Below are positions 1 to 9,657 of a stretch of DNA of 64,000 nt, one piece after another. A model generated the notes under the pieces. It searched no databases. It saw only the letters and a program-made list of their open reading frames with translations, and was not told the DNA's origin. Numbering within the stretch: the stretch's first letter is position 1; each line of letters begins with the position of its first letter. Position numbers and translations under genes: made by a program. Origin of the DNA: Enterobacteriaceae bacterium ESL0689 (lineage in GTDB: Bacteria > Pseudomonadota > Gammaproteobacteria > Enterobacterales > Enterobacteriaceae); assembly GCA_029433525.1 (NCBI GenBank), contig JAQTIF010000001.1, forward strand, positions 1,612,001 through 1,676,000, in the 5' to 3' direction.

Positions 1-1209
1 GCCAGACAGTCTGCCCCGGTCTCGTTTACCTGCAAGACTCAGGCCGATATCGCAGAATTTCGCCTGAGAATAACGCAGCTTCAGGAGCAGATGGAAGGGC
101 ACCGCGTCATACATGGTGTGGCGGGTTCCGGCAAAACGCTGATTTTACTCTACCGTTGTCTGTATCTTTCAGAAACGACAGCGCGTCCTGTATTAGTGCT
201 CTGCTTTAATATTATTCTGGCAAACTATATCCGTGAATGCATTGCCGAAAGAGGGCTGTCGGATAAAGTGCACGTGTATCATTTCCACGACTGGTGTGCG
301 AGTGCTGCCCGAAAATTTAAACTCACTGTGAGCCGGGAAGGGTTGTTCTTTGATAACTGTTTTGCCGCGCTGGAAAATGCGGTTAACAGCGGAGCCGTAA
401 CAGACAGTGGTTATGATGCAGTGTTGATTGACGAGGGACATGATTTCGACCAGCGCTGGCTTGCATTAATCGCCCGACTGTTTGATAACACATCCCGCTC
501 GCTGTTGCTGATGTACGATGATGCCCAGTCACTGTACCGACGTGAGAGAGCACTTAACTTTTCGCTGGCGAGTGTGGGTATCCAGGCCCAGGGGCGCACG
601 TCTGTCCTTCGGGTTAACTATCGTAATCCCTGCCGCATTCTCAATTTCGCTTATGCCTTCTCTCGTGACTATTTTGACAGCCATCATAATCAGGAGCTCC
701 CTCTGGTGCTGCCGGAAGCCTGCGGAGAGGAAGGGGATATTCCTGATATTGAATTATGCCAGTCGGAAGCGGAGGAGGCCCGCCGTGTTGTGGCATGGCT
801 TAAGGAGCAGCAGGCGGTTGCAGGCCGCTGGGGAGATATGGCGGTACTGTGCCCGACGCGTTATTCAGCAGACAGGCTCACCGTATTGCTGGAGCAGCAT
901 AAGATACCCACCGCCTTTAGTTTTACCCCCGGGGATAAAAAAGCTTATTCACATCGCGACAATGTTGTACACCTTATGACCTTTCAGAGCAGTAAAGGTC
1001 TTGAGTTTCCTTATGTTGCCGTCATCAATGCGTCTTTTGTTCATAAAGCTGCTGAGGATGAGTCGGAAGCCATCCCGGCGCTTTATGTGGCGTTTACCCG
1101 TGCGACGCGTTCGCTGCTGGTGACCTGCTACAAAGAAAACAGCATCAGTCGTCAACTGACAAAATTTGCCGGGGTGGATCTGCAGGAGCAACAGGATGAC
1201 TATGCATAA
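1..1209 (+). CDS. UvrD/Rep-like superfamily 1 helicase, 5' end outside window
   Basis: The frame is open from the first base, so the start lies upstream of the window; about 400 residues are visible. SF1 helicase motifs appear in order: Walker A GVAGSGKT, a Walker B/DEGH-type box LIDEGHDF, an RNYRNP-like segment (VNYRNPCR), motif V-like MTFQSSKGLEF and motif VI YVAFTRATR. The family unwinds DNA or RNA using ATP; many short members of this type carry an N-terminal nuclease or NERD domain, which cannot be seen here. The stop overlaps the start of the next gene (VasL-like), so the two are probably co-transcribed. A helicase is not a T6SS core component, so this is likely an accessory passenger of the cluster. 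The helicase family call is secure; its biological role is unknown. Confidence 0.8.
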   Translation, partial: ARQSAPVSFTCKTQADIAEFRLRITQLQEQMEGHRVIHGVAGSGKTLILLYRCLYLSETTARPVLVLCFNIILANYIRECIAERGLSDKVHVYHFHDWCASAARKFKLTVSREGLFFDNCFAALENAVNSGAVTDSGYDAVLIDEGHDFDQRWLALIARLFDNTSRSLLLMYDDAQSLYRRERALNFSLASVGIQAQGRTSVLRVNYRNPCRILNFAYAFSRDYFDSHHNQELPLVLPEACGEEGDIPDIELCQSEAEEARRVVAWLKEQQAVAGRWGDMAVLCPTRYSADRLTVLLEQHKIPTAFSFTPGDKKAYSHRDNVVHLMTFQSSKGLEFPYVAVINASFVHKAAEDESEAIPALYVAFTRATRSLLVTCYKENSISRQLTKFAGVDLQEQQDDYA

Positions 1210-2581
1210 AACGTTAAAAACCGGCGGCGACCCGCGACTGCTGCCAGATTATGCCGCCCTGCGTGATGAGCTGAGTAAGCTGACACATCCGGCTCGCCCA
1301 GATGTGAACTGGCGTTATGCCGAAAAACTCTGCCTCTCACTGTTTGAGCAGAACGGCGTGGAATTACAAACAGCAGCCTGGTATACGCTTGCGCGTACGC
1401 AGCTGGCCGGTTTATTCGGGCTCAATGAAGGGCTGACGATACTCGAGGCTCTGATAAGCCATCAGTGGGGGGCTCTGTGGCCGCAGCCCGTCCATGCCCG
1501 CATGGAAATCCTCAGCAGTCTGAGTCAGCGTCTGCAGCAACGGATGCGTTCGCTCCCGCTGAATTACAGCGACCTCAGCCAGCTGTACCGGGCGGAGCAA
1601 CTGCTTACGGGTCTGGGAGAGGTGCTGCAGCGTCTGGAGCTTAAGCATCTCAGCCAGCTCGATACGTTGCGTACTATGATGCACAACAGTGCTGTCCGGC
1701 TGGAAAACAGTGATAACACAACCAGCGCCGGGCCGAACATTCAGCCTGGTATTGTGTTGCCTGCCACCGTGATGAATGCTGCGACAGCATCCACGAGAGA
1801 CCTTGCTGGTGGTCTAGATGAAGATTTCCAGGTACCAGGCAGTGCAGTGAAGTGGGTATATGTCGCGCAACAGGAACAGCAGCCGAGCGTGGAAGTACTG
1901 GCGGCAATGCCTGCTCCGGTTAAAAAGTGGAAATCCTTCGTCGCCGGGATGTGTACCATGCTGGTGATAAGTGCAGCAACGGTATGGAGCTGGCATCTTC
2001 TTCACCGGCCAGACCCGTTACAGACTCAGCTTGCAGCCTCCCTGGCACCGTTACCTGCACCTCTCACACCTGAACAACTGGTTATGTTGCGCCAGCAATC
2101 CCCGTTACCACAAACGGTAATTACACAAACGCAGCAACAGCTTGCCCGGCTGGATAAATTACCTCCTGACTGGAATATTGACTACAGTCGACAACTTACA
2201 GAACAGGCTCAGGCATTGTGGCCGGAGCAGGCAAAGACTTTGGTACAACAGTGGCAACAACAACTTAATGCTGCTGCATTACCGACAGAACAACTCAATG
2301 GCTGGTCTCAGGGGATGACAACGTTACAAAAACTGAGTGACCGTCTGAACGGGCTTGATGAGCAGAAGGGCAGATATATGACGGTCAGTGAACTGAAATC
2401 AGTGGTCTTTTCTACCATACAGTCATTTAATCAGTCCATACCGGTTGAGGAGCAACTGCGGGTATTGTCACAAGCTCCTGCGGGAGTCCCCTTACCTGCT
2501 GCTGGCAGGGCTCAACTGGAAATGCATCTGAAGCAACTGACAGCCCGCTATGCTGAAATCAAACAGAATGCGTCAGAATAG
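1196..2581 (+). CDS. vasL: T6SS-associated VasL/ImpA-N domain protein
   Basis: A 461-residue protein. The N-terminal part (about residues 8-160) resembles the ImpA-N/TssA-related domain: it starts with the GGDPR-type motif and has the typical W-x-LWP segment (QWGALWPQP). A low-complexity linker follows, then one hydrophobic segment at about 248-268 preceded by basic residues (a likely inner-membrane anchor) and a Gln-rich helical C-terminus, as in VasL-type proteins. TssA-like and VasL proteins belong to T6SS clusters, where they help build or anchor the contractile sheath and baseplate. I chose the start at 1196 because AGGAG lies 8 bases upstream; the next ATG at 1202 is too far from it. 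The start overlaps the helicase stop by 14 bases. No other T6SS core gene is in the window, so the rest of the cluster should lie to the left. Confidence 0.75.
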   Translation: MTMHKTLKTGGDPRLLPDYAALRDELSKLTHPARPDVNWRYAEKLCLSLFEQNGVELQTAAWYTLARTQLAGLFGLNEGLTILEALISHQWGALWPQPVHARMEILSSLSQRLQQRMRSLPLNYSDLSQLYRAEQLLTGLGEVLQRLELKHLSQLDTLRTMMHNSAVRLENSDNTTSAGPNIQPGIVLPATVMNAATASTRDLAGGLDEDFQVPGSAVKWVYVAQQEQQPSVEVLAAMPAPVKKWKSFVAGMCTMLVISAATVWSWHLLHRPDPLQTQLAASLAPLPAPLTPEQLVMLRQQSPLPQTVITQTQQQLARLDKLPPDWNIDYSRQLTEQAQALWPEQAKTLVQQWQQQLNAAALPTEQLNGWSQGMTTLQKLSDRLNGLDEQKGRYMTVSELKSVVFSTIQSFNQSIPVEEQLRVLSQAPAGVPLPAAGRAQLEMHLKQLTARYAEIKQNASE

Positions 2582-2586
2582 AAACG

Positions 2587-3219
2587 GTGATAAAAATTAT
2601 GGGTGATTCAGTTCGTTACCGTAATAACCGTGCCAGATGGACCGTCGGGGATTTAACCTTTCTGGAGAATAACTATTCTTCCATGTCAGTTGCTGATATT
2701 GCAGACCGGCTGGGGCGGACGCCAGGTGCGGTGGGATTGATGGCTGATAAGCTCGGGTGCCGTAGAAAGAAAAATGTACGGTGGAGTGAGGCTGAAATGG
2801 ATATTATTCGTGGCTACTATGCCCGGGGGACCGAAGCCAGGTCCCTTATACGGTTACTTCCAGGCAGAAGTGTCAATGCTATCTTTTCGATGGCGGAGAC
2901 CTTGAGGGTGCAAAGTGGTCGTTTCTGGGGGGATGCCGAGCTCGAAATTCTTAAAGCAAACTACCCGAGGGTGGGGACGGCGGTAACTGAACGTCTTCCG
3001 GGAAGAAATGCAGTATCCGTCAGAATAATGGCCAGGAGGCTGGGGCTGAAGAAATCCCATAGCAGCGAAGCCGGTTTTCGTCCCTGGAGCGATGAAGAAT
3101 GGACTCTTCTGGAAAAGAATATGCATCTGAGTGTGGCTGAGCAACAGGCTACTTTGTTTCCAGACAGGACCAAAAGAGCGGTGGAAAAGGCACGCGAACG
3201 TTTACTCAAAAAAACGTGA
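2587..3219 (+). CDS. Protein of four Myb/SANT-like (homeodomain-like) repeats
   Basis: A 210-residue basic protein made almost entirely of four repeats of about 50 residues. Each repeat begins with an aromatic-Trp/acidic helix ([56 protein letters not shown]), followed by an [13 protein letters not shown] recognition-helix segment ([66 protein letters not shown]). This W-x(n)-R-x3-AV pattern is that of Myb/SANT-like helix-turn-helix folds, so DNA binding is likely. It starts 5 bases after the VasL-like gene and is probably in the same transcript. The start may be GTG 2587 or ATG 2599; neither has a strong ribosome site. A regulator of the T6SS operon or a nucleoid-binding protein is possible, but no function is known to me. 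Confidence 0.65.
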   Translation: MIKIMGDSVRYRNNRARWTVGDLTFLENNYSSMSVADIADRLGRTPGAVGLMADKLGCRRKKNVRWSEAEMDIIRGYYARGTEARSLIRLLPGRSVNAIFSMAETLRVQSGRFWGDAELEILKANYPRVGTAVTERLPGRNAVSVRIMARRLGLKKSHSSEAGFRPWSDEEWTLLEKNMHLSVAEQQATLFPDRTKRAVEKARERLLKKT

Positions 3220-3260
3220 CCTTTCCAGGGATACTACGCTGTGATGTATTAGATGATATC

Positions 3261-3380
3261 CATGGTGAACGCTTTAACAGGCGAGAAATGATGCGGGCGA
3301 CGGTATTTAATTATATCGAGTGCGATTACAATCAATGGCGACGTCACAGTGCCTGTGGCGGGCTCAGTCCGGAACAATTT
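3261..3380 (+). pseudogene. IS3-family transposase (OrfB) C-terminal relic
   Basis: A 40-codon stretch reads as the extreme C-terminus of an IS3-family OrfB integrase. It has the typical [22 protein letters not shown] and [14 protein letters not shown] elements that end the DDE catalytic domain. The sequence on either side in the same frame (3216-3452) does not look like transposase, and no OrfA or upstream OrfB exists. It is therefore a fragment left by an old insertion, sitting between the T6SS-type genes and the restriction system. It marks this boundary as a past recombination point. Confidence 0.7.
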
Positions 3381-3482
3381 ACTCGCTTAGGGGCGTGCCC
3401 ACATTACGCGGGTAGGGGCAGGTCCGGGGTTATGGGGCGCTGCATGGCCTGAGACGTGATAAAAATCAAAACAGGGTATACG

Positions 3483-6400
3483 ATGAAATTCACCGAAGAC
3501 ACCCGGGTAAAAATCCCCGTCATCCTCCACCTGATACGGTTGGGATACCACTACCTGTCCTTGAAAGAACAACGCTGGGACAAAGAAACCAACATCTTTC
3601 CTGACCTTTTCACTGCCGCAGTTAGCAGAATTAACCCCGGAATTGTGCCTGACGACATCGTACGCCTGTTAAAAGACCTCACGCTGCTTCTCGACAACGA
3701 CGACCTGGGTCGCGCCTTCTTCGAAAAACTCAGCGACCGTTCCGGCATCAAACTGATCGACTTCGACAACTTCAACAACAACAGCTTCCATGTCGTCACT
3801 GAACTGACCTGCGAAAACGGCGATGAAGAATTCCGTCCGGATATCACGCTCCTGATCAACGGTATGCCGCTGATCTTTATTGAAGTGAAAAAGCCCAACA
3901 ACCGTGAAGGCATCGTCGCAGAACGCAACCGCATCAACGAGCGCTTTAAGAACCCCAAATTCAAACGTTTCGCCAACATCACCCAGTTCATGATCTTCTC
4001 CAACAACATGGAGTATGACGACAGTGATCCAGAACCGATTCAGGGGGCATTCTACGCCAGCAGTTCTTACAGCAACCCGGTATTCAACTACTTCCGCGAA
4101 GAAGAACTCTTCAACCTGACCGCGATACTGAAACCGCTGTCAGAAGAAACCGAAATCGCCGTCCTGAAAGATAACAACCTGGAAGTGATCCGCACCAACC
4201 CGGAATTTCAGACCAACAAAGATCACAACCGCCCGACCAACCGCCTGTGTACCGCGCTGTTGAGTCGGGATCGGCTGGCATTTATCCTGCGCTATGCGCT
4301 GGTGTACGTCGCCGAACTAGGCGGCATTCAGAAACACATCATGCGTTACCCGCAGCTCTTTGCCACCAAAGCAATCGAGCGCAAATTCAACGCTGGCGTG
4401 AAAAAAGGCATCATCTGGCACACCCAGGGCAGCGGAAAAACCGCGCTGGCTTATTACAACGTGCGCTTCCTGACGGATTACTTCCAGAATCAGCAGGTGA
4501 TCCCCAAGTTCTACTTTATTGTTGATCGTCTGGATCTGCTCCAGCAAGCGCAGCGCGAATTTACCGCCCGTGGATTAATCGTTCACCTTATCGACTCTCG
4601 CGAAGCTTTCGCCCGTGACATCAAAGCGACGCAGGCACTGCACAACCACCACGGCAAAGCGGAAATCACCGTCGTCAATATCCAGAAATTCCGCGATGAC
4701 CCGGACGTCGTCACCACCAAAGACTACGACATCAATATTCAGCGTGTGTACTTCCTCGATGAAGTACACCGCAGCTACAATCCCAAAGGGAGTTTCCTGG
4801 CAAACTTAAGCCAGTCGGACACCAATGCCATCAAAATTGGCCTGACCGGTACGCCTTTGCTGGGAACGGATTACAATTCCCGCGATCTCTTCGGCGATTA
4901 CATCCACAAATACTACTACAACGCCTCCATTGCCGATGGCTACACGCTGCGCCTAATCCGCGAGGAGATCGCCACCAACTACCGGATGCTCCTGCAACAG
5001 GCGCTAAAAGATGTGGAAGTCAGAATGGGCGATGTGGATCGCAAATACATTTACGCTCATCCCAGCTTCGTCAAACCGATGCTGAACTACATCGTCACCG
5101 ACTTTGCCAAAAGCCGGGGCGTGCTGAATGATGACACCATCGGCGGCATGGTGATTTGCGACAGCGCTGAACAGGCAAAACAGATGTTTGAATTGTTCAA
5201 TGCTGACTACGCCGAATCGCTCACCGTCACCGATGAAATGCCTGTATTACAGGCCACAGAACCCGCTGCCGTTTACCAGATCCACGCCAGAGAAACACGG
5301 AAAATCAAACGCGCCGCCCTGATCCTGCACGACATCGGCAGCAAGCAGGAACGCAAAGAGTGGGTGGAGCAATTCAAGGCGGGCGAGATTGACCTGCTGT
5401 TCGTCTACAACATGCTGCTCACCGGCTTTGACGCCAAACGGCTGAAAAAACTTTATCTTGGTCGCGTGATCCGAAGGCACAACTTGCTTCAGGCGCTCAC
5501 TCGCGTCAACCGAACCTACAACCACTTCCGCTACGGCTACGTGGTGGACTTTGCTGACATCCGCCAGGAATTTGATGCCACCAACAAAGCCTACTTTGAA
5601 GAGTTACAGGCCGAACTGGGCGACGAAATGGAGCACTACTCCCGCCTGTTCAAATCGGCGGAAGAGATCCGTGAAGAAATTGAGCATATCAAAGACGTTC
5701 TGTTCAGCTTCGATACGGAAAACGCGGAAATTTTCACTGACCAGATAAACCAGATCCAGGACCGGGAAACCGCACTGGCGCTGAAAAACGCGCTGGCCGA
5801 TGCCCGCAGCCTGTACAACCTGATCCGCCTCCAGGGCAACACTGAGTTTCTCCAGGCGCTGGACTTCAACAAACTCAACATCCTTTACCGCGAAGCCAGC
5901 CGCCGACTCGACTTACTCAACCTGAAAGCGGATCTGGAACAGGGCGTTGACCTCTCCGGCCTGCTGAATCGGGCGCTGGAAGAGGTGATCTTTGAATTTC
6001 ATAAAGTGGGTGAAGAAGAGCTGATACTGGCCGACGAACTCAAAGAGACGCTGCGCCGAACCCGTGAGGCGCTGGCAGCCAACTTCGACCAGCAGGACCC
6101 GCAGTTCGTCAGTCTGAAAGACGAACTGGAGCGCCTGTTCAGGAAAAAGAAACTCAGCGAAGTCACCCAGCAAGAAATGGTTGCGAATATTGGCACACTC
6201 AATAAAATTCATGACCGCATCAAAGAGCTGAACCGTCAGAACAACCTGCTACGCCAGAAATACCGGGGCGATGTGAAATACGCGCGTACCCACAAACGCC
6301 TGCGCGAACACGGCGGCCTTAGCGAGCCGGAGCGTAAAATCTTCGAAGCACTGCTCGGTGTCAAGCAGGATGCGGATGGAAAAGTGCTTAATAATAGCCA

Positions 6401-6569
6401 GATACTGAACAATGAAAGCTACTTTGAACGCCAGATCGTGTCATGCGTGCTGGAACACTTTGAAAATCAGCAGAAGATCACCCTCAGTGCAAAAGCGGCT
6501 GGCGACATCAACCGCCTGATTGTGGCGGAATACCTGAACGAATTTAATACCGGAGCACGTACGTGGTAG
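3483..6569 (+). CDS. hsdR: Type I restriction enzyme, R (endonuclease/translocase) subunit
   Basis: A 1028-residue HsdR, a normal length for the family. It cuts and translocates DNA in complex with HsdM and HsdS. The N-terminal PD-(D/E)xK nuclease is seen as D120 and E134-x-K136 (RPD...FIEVKK). The SF2 motor has Walker A TQGSGKTAL, a DEVH box (FLDEVHRSY) and motif III GLTGTP. A helical C-terminus for complex contact follows. I chose ATG 3483, preceded by AGGG; the in-frame GTG at 3456 has no ribosome site. The stop overlaps the hsdM start by 7 bases. The order hsdR-hsdM-hsdS differs from the second type I system in this window, and the proteins are clearly from a different type I family. Confidence 0.95.
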   Translation: MKFTEDTRVKIPVILHLIRLGYHYLSLKEQRWDKETNIFPDLFTAAVSRINPGIVPDDIVRLLKDLTLLLDNDDLGRAFFEKLSDRSGIKLIDFDNFNNNSFHVVTELTCENGDEEFRPDITLLINGMPLIFIEVKKPNNREGIVAERNRINERFKNPKFKRFANITQFMIFSNNMEYDDSDPEPIQGAFYASSSYSNPVFNYFREEELFNLTAILKPLSEETEIAVLKDNNLEVIRTNPEFQTNKDHNRPTNRLCTALLSRDRLAFILRYALVYVAELGGIQKHIMRYPQLFATKAIERKFNAGVKKGIIWHTQGSGKTALAYYNVRFLTDYFQNQQVIPKFYFIVDRLDLLQQAQREFTARGLIVHLIDSREAFARDIKATQALHNHHGKAEITVVNIQKFRDDPDVVTTKDYDINIQRVYFLDEVHRSYNPKGSFLANLSQSDTNAIKIGLTGTPLLGTDYNSRDLFGDYIHKYYYNASIADGYTLRLIREEIATNYRMLLQQALKDVEVRMGDVDRKYIYAHPSFVKPMLNYIVTDFAKSRGVLNDDTIGGMVICDSAEQAKQMFELFNADYAESLTVTDEMPVLQATEPAAVYQIHARETRKIKRAALILHDIGSKQERKEWVEQFKAGEIDLLFVYNMLLTGFDAKRLKKLYLGRVIRRHNLLQALTRVNRTYNHFRYGYVVDFADIRQEFDATNKAYFEELQAELGDEMEHYSRLFKSAEEIREEIEHIKDVLFSFDTENAEIFTDQINQIQDRETALALKNALADARSLYNLIRLQGNTEFLQALDFNKLNILYREASRRLDLLNLKADLEQGVDLSGLLNRALEEVIFEFHKVGEEELILADELKETLRRTREALAANFDQQDPQFVSLKDELERLFRKKKLSEVTQQEMVANIGTLNKIHDRIKELNRQNNLLRQKYRGDVKYARTHKRLREHGGLSEPERKIFEALLGVKQDADGKVLNNSQILNNESYFERQIVSCVLEHFENQQKITLSAKAAGDINRLIVAEYLNEFNTGARTW

Positions 6570-8197
6570 AACTGGAATTTAGAGATAAAACCAAAACCCT
6601 GATCGACAGCCTGAAAAGCATTTGTGCTAACTACGGTCTGGGCAACGACGGTAACGAATTCAAAATCATCACTCAGGCATTCCTGTACAAATTCCTGAAC
6701 GACAAATTCGCCTTTGAAGCCAAAAAGGTGGATATAAGCATCGCCAACGCCAAAAAATGGGAAGTCGCGCTCAATCAGATGAGTGAAGAACAGCGGGATA
6801 AACTGCAACTGAAGATGAGCGCCGACACCGCGCGGCTGAAGCCGCATCACTTCATTCAGTATTTATACAATCGTCAAAATGAGGCCAATTTCGCCACCAC
6901 CTTTGACGACACCCTGATGGACATCGCCGCCACCAACAACGACGTCTTCGCGGTCAAAACCGACGGTGGCGCTAAAGTGGTGCTGTTTGAACGCCTCAGC
7001 CAGTATATCGCCGATGAATCAAAGCGCGATGACTTCTGCCGCGCCATCATCAACAAACTGGCCGATTTCAGCTTCGAACGTATCTTCACGCAGAAATTCG
7101 ACTTCTATGCCACCATCTTTGAGTACCTGATTAAAGACTACAACAGCAACTCCGGTGGCAAATACGCTGAATACTACACGCCCCACGCCGTGGCACGCAT
7201 CATGGCGGAAATCCTGGTGCCGAAAGCGCAGCAGGGCGTGGTACGCGATGTAAGCTGTTACGACCCGTCCGCCGGTTCCGGTACGCTGCTGATGAACGTG
7301 GCGCACGCCATCGGGGAAGATCGTTGCAGCATCTTTGCGCAGGATATTTCGCAGAAATCCTCCAGCCTGCTGCGCCTGAACCTGATCCTCAATAATCTGG
7401 TGCATTCGATTCCCAACGTTATCCAGGGCAACACCATTCTGCATCCGTTCCATAAGGACGGCAGTGCGCTGAAACGCTTTGACTACATCGTCTCTAATCC
7501 GCCGTTTAAGATGGATTTCAGCGACTTCCGTGACTCGCTGGACAGCAAGGAAAATCAGCAACGCTTCTTTGCCGGGATCCCGAAAATTAAACCTAAAACC
7601 AGGGATAAAATGGAGATTTACCAGTTGTTCCTGCAGCACATCATTTTCTCACTGAAACCGGGTGGCAAGGCAGCAGTGGTGGTGCCGACCGGCTTTATCA
7701 CCGCCCAGTCCGGCATTGATAAAGGTATTCGCGAGCATCTGGTAAAAAACAAAATGCTGGCGGGCGTGGTCTCCATGCCATCGAATATCTTCGCCACCAC
7801 AGGCACCAACGTGTCGATCCTGTTTATTGATGCCAGCAACAAAGAGAAAGTTGTGCTGATCGACGCCTCGAATTTAGGTGAAAAAGTCAAAGACGGCAAA
7901 AACCAGAAAACGGTACTGACCGAAGAAGAAGAGCAGCGTATCTGCGAAGTGTTCAACAATAAGTGGAGCGAAGAGGATTTCTCGGTGGTGGTCAGCTATG
8001 ACGACATCGCCGCGAAAAATTACTCGTTCAGTGCCGGGCAGTATTTTGATGTAAAAATTGAATACACCGATATGACGCCGGAACAGCTTGCCGCGAAGAT
8101 GAAAGGATTTACGGAGAATCTGGAAGGTTTGTTTAGCCAGTCGCGCGAAATGGAAGCGGAGATTAAAAAGCAGATGGCAGGGCTGAAGTATGAGTAA
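6563..8197 (+). CDS. hsdM: Type I N6-adenine methyltransferase, M subunit
   Basis: A 544-residue HsdM that methylates adenine in the half-sites chosen by HsdS and so protects host DNA. It contains the SAM-binding motif I (DPSAGSGTLLMN, about residue 234) and catalytic motif IV NPPF (VSNPPFKMDF), in the order of gamma-class N6-adenine MTases. The N-terminal helical HsdM domain is present. It starts at GTG 6563, overlapping hsdR, and its stop overlaps the hsdS start (ATGAGTAA), so the three genes look translationally coupled. Confidence 0.95.
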   Translation: MVELEFRDKTKTLIDSLKSICANYGLGNDGNEFKIITQAFLYKFLNDKFAFEAKKVDISIANAKKWEVALNQMSEEQRDKLQLKMSADTARLKPHHFIQYLYNRQNEANFATTFDDTLMDIAATNNDVFAVKTDGGAKVVLFERLSQYIADESKRDDFCRAIINKLADFSFERIFTQKFDFYATIFEYLIKDYNSNSGGKYAEYYTPHAVARIMAEILVPKAQQGVVRDVSCYDPSAGSGTLLMNVAHAIGEDRCSIFAQDISQKSSSLLRLNLILNNLVHSIPNVIQGNTILHPFHKDGSALKRFDYIVSNPPFKMDFSDFRDSLDSKENQQRFFAGIPKIKPKTRDKMEIYQLFLQHIIFSLKPGGKAAVVVPTGFITAQSGIDKGIREHLVKNKMLAGVVSMPSNIFATTGTNVSILFIDASNKEKVVLIDASNLGEKVKDGKNQKTVLTEEEEQRICEVFNNKWSEEDFSVVVSYDDIAAKNYSFSAGQYFDVKIEYTDMTPEQLAAKMKGFTENLEGLFSQSREMEAEIKKQMAGLKYE

Positions 8198-9428
8198 GTT
8201 AACTAAATATAAGTTTAGCGACTTGTATAGCATAGCCTCTGGAATATCTTCGACTAAAGAACAATCTGGTCATGGAAGTCCATTTCTGTCTTTCTCAGTA
8301 GTATTCAATAATTATTTTGTTCCTGATGTCCTTAATGATCTGATGGACACATCAGAAAAGGAAAAAGAAACATACTCCATTAAATCTGGTGATATTTTTT
8401 TAACCAGAACCAGTGAGGTTGTTGACGAACTAGCGATGAGTTGTGTGGCTGTCAAAGATTATCCTAATGCAACTTTTAGCGGTTTTCTTAAACGGTTACG
8501 GCCAACCCAAGATCATATTACTTACCCTAAGTTTATGGCTTTTTATTTAAGAAGCCCTATGTTCCGTAAAACAATGACTAACAATGCAGTCATGACGCTG
8601 AGAGCTAGTCTGAACGAAGCAATATTCTCTTATCTTGAACTTTTATTACCTGCATATTCAGAACAAAAAAAAGCAGGTAATTTTTTATATTTATTAAACC
8701 AGAAAATAGCCCTCAATAACCGCATCAACGCCGAACTGGAAGCGATGGCGAAAACGCTGTACGACTACTGGTTTGTACAGTTTGATTTCCCTGATGGCAA
8801 CGGAAAGCCGTATAAAGCCTCCGGCGGTAAGATGGAGTATAATGCCACGCTGAAACGAGAAATCCCGGCGGGATGGACAGTCCAAACGCTGTCTCAAATA
8901 GCGAATATCACAATGGGGCAATCTCCAGCAGGGACGTCTTATAACGAAGATGGGATTGGAACGCTATTTTTCCAAGGTTCAACAGACTTTGGCTGGCTTT
9001 TCCCAACTCCCCGCAAGTACACAACATCACCTGCGAGAATGGCGAGGAAAGGGGATATTTTACTTAGTGTTCGTGCACCTGTCGGTGATATGAATATTGC
9101 CAATGACGATTGTTGTATTGGACGAGGGCTCGCGGCATTAAACAGCAAAAGTCGCTCCGATGGTTTTTTATTCTACGTGATGAAGTATTTCAAACAGGTA
9201 TTTGATCGTCGCAATGCGGAAGGGACAACATTTGGTTCTATTACAAAAGATGATTTACATTCGCTGCAAGTCGTTTGCCCTGAACTCGAATTACTGGAAC
9301 GATATGACGCTATCGTCTCAGAATACAATAAAATGATTTTCACGCGTAGCCTTGAAAATCAATCTCTAATAAAACTTCGTGACTGGCTCCTCCCCCTGCT
9401 TATGAACGGTCAGGTCACGGTCAAATAA
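8190..9428 (+). CDS. hsdS: Type I specificity subunit S
   Basis: A 412-residue HsdS with two target-recognition domains, about residues 1-165 and 230-400. Each is followed by a conserved helical spacer (LNQKIALNNRINAELEAMAK centrally, and a shorter C-terminal helix). HsdS chooses the bipartite DNA target for both methylation and cutting. Base use changes sharply: the two recognition domains (about 8200-8690 and 8885-9390) are AT-rich, while the central spacer (8700-8880) matches the GC-richer style of hsdR and hsdM. That pattern fits replacement of recognition domains by recombination. The target sequence cannot be predicted from sequence alone. Confidence 0.92.
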   Translation: MSKLTKYKFSDLYSIASGISSTKEQSGHGSPFLSFSVVFNNYFVPDVLNDLMDTSEKEKETYSIKSGDIFLTRTSEVVDELAMSCVAVKDYPNATFSGFLKRLRPTQDHITYPKFMAFYLRSPMFRKTMTNNAVMTLRASLNEAIFSYLELLLPAYSEQKKAGNFLYLLNQKIALNNRINAELEAMAKTLYDYWFVQFDFPDGNGKPYKASGGKMEYNATLKREIPAGWTVQTLSQIANITMGQSPAGTSYNEDGIGTLFFQGSTDFGWLFPTPRKYTTSPARMARKGDILLSVRAPVGDMNIANDDCCIGRGLAALNSKSRSDGFLFYVMKYFKQVFDRRNAEGTTFGSITKDDLHSLQVVCPELELLERYDAIVSEYNKMIFTRSLENQSLIKLRDWLLPLLMNGQVTVK

Positions 9429-9443
9429 TCCCCGGCGTGTTTT

Positions 9444-9477
9444 GCGAGGCGCATTCCAGATCTGCATTGTGCCTCGC
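9444..9477 (+). terminator. Hairpin after hsdS (possible terminator, no U-tract)
   Basis: GCGAGGCGCA and TGTGCCTCGC form a near-perfect 10-bp stem 16 bases downstream of the hsdS stop. There is no run of T after it, so it may protect the 3' end of the message rather than terminate by itself. Confidence 0.4.
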
Positions 9478-9632
9478 TCACCATAACCAAAACCTTGCCA
9501 TCTATTTACGGTAGTGATCCTATTCAGCCTGTTCTTGACTTTGATAAGGAAGAATTCAATGGAATTATGCTACCCTGACATCTGCATCTGATAGAAAAAC
9601 ATTGGCTTACAAAAAGAAAAAACACACTGGAA

Positions 9633-9654
9633 CTCAGCCCATTAAGGGGCTGAG
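9633..9654. terminator. Rho-independent-type terminator hairpin next to integrase
   Basis: CTCAGCCC-ATTAAG-GGGCTGAG is a perfect 8-bp stem with a 6-base loop. It lies 4 bases beyond the integrase stop (which reads leftward). On the plus strand it is followed by CTTTTA; on the minus strand T-rich sequence follows a little later. It could stop transcription from either side. Confidence 0.65.
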
Positions 9655-9657
9655 CTT

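Noticed and set aside
3216..3452. Complete 78-residue gene
   Set aside because: Only the middle 40 codons resemble anything (an IS3-family transposase end); the flanks are unrelated sequence, so it is a relic.
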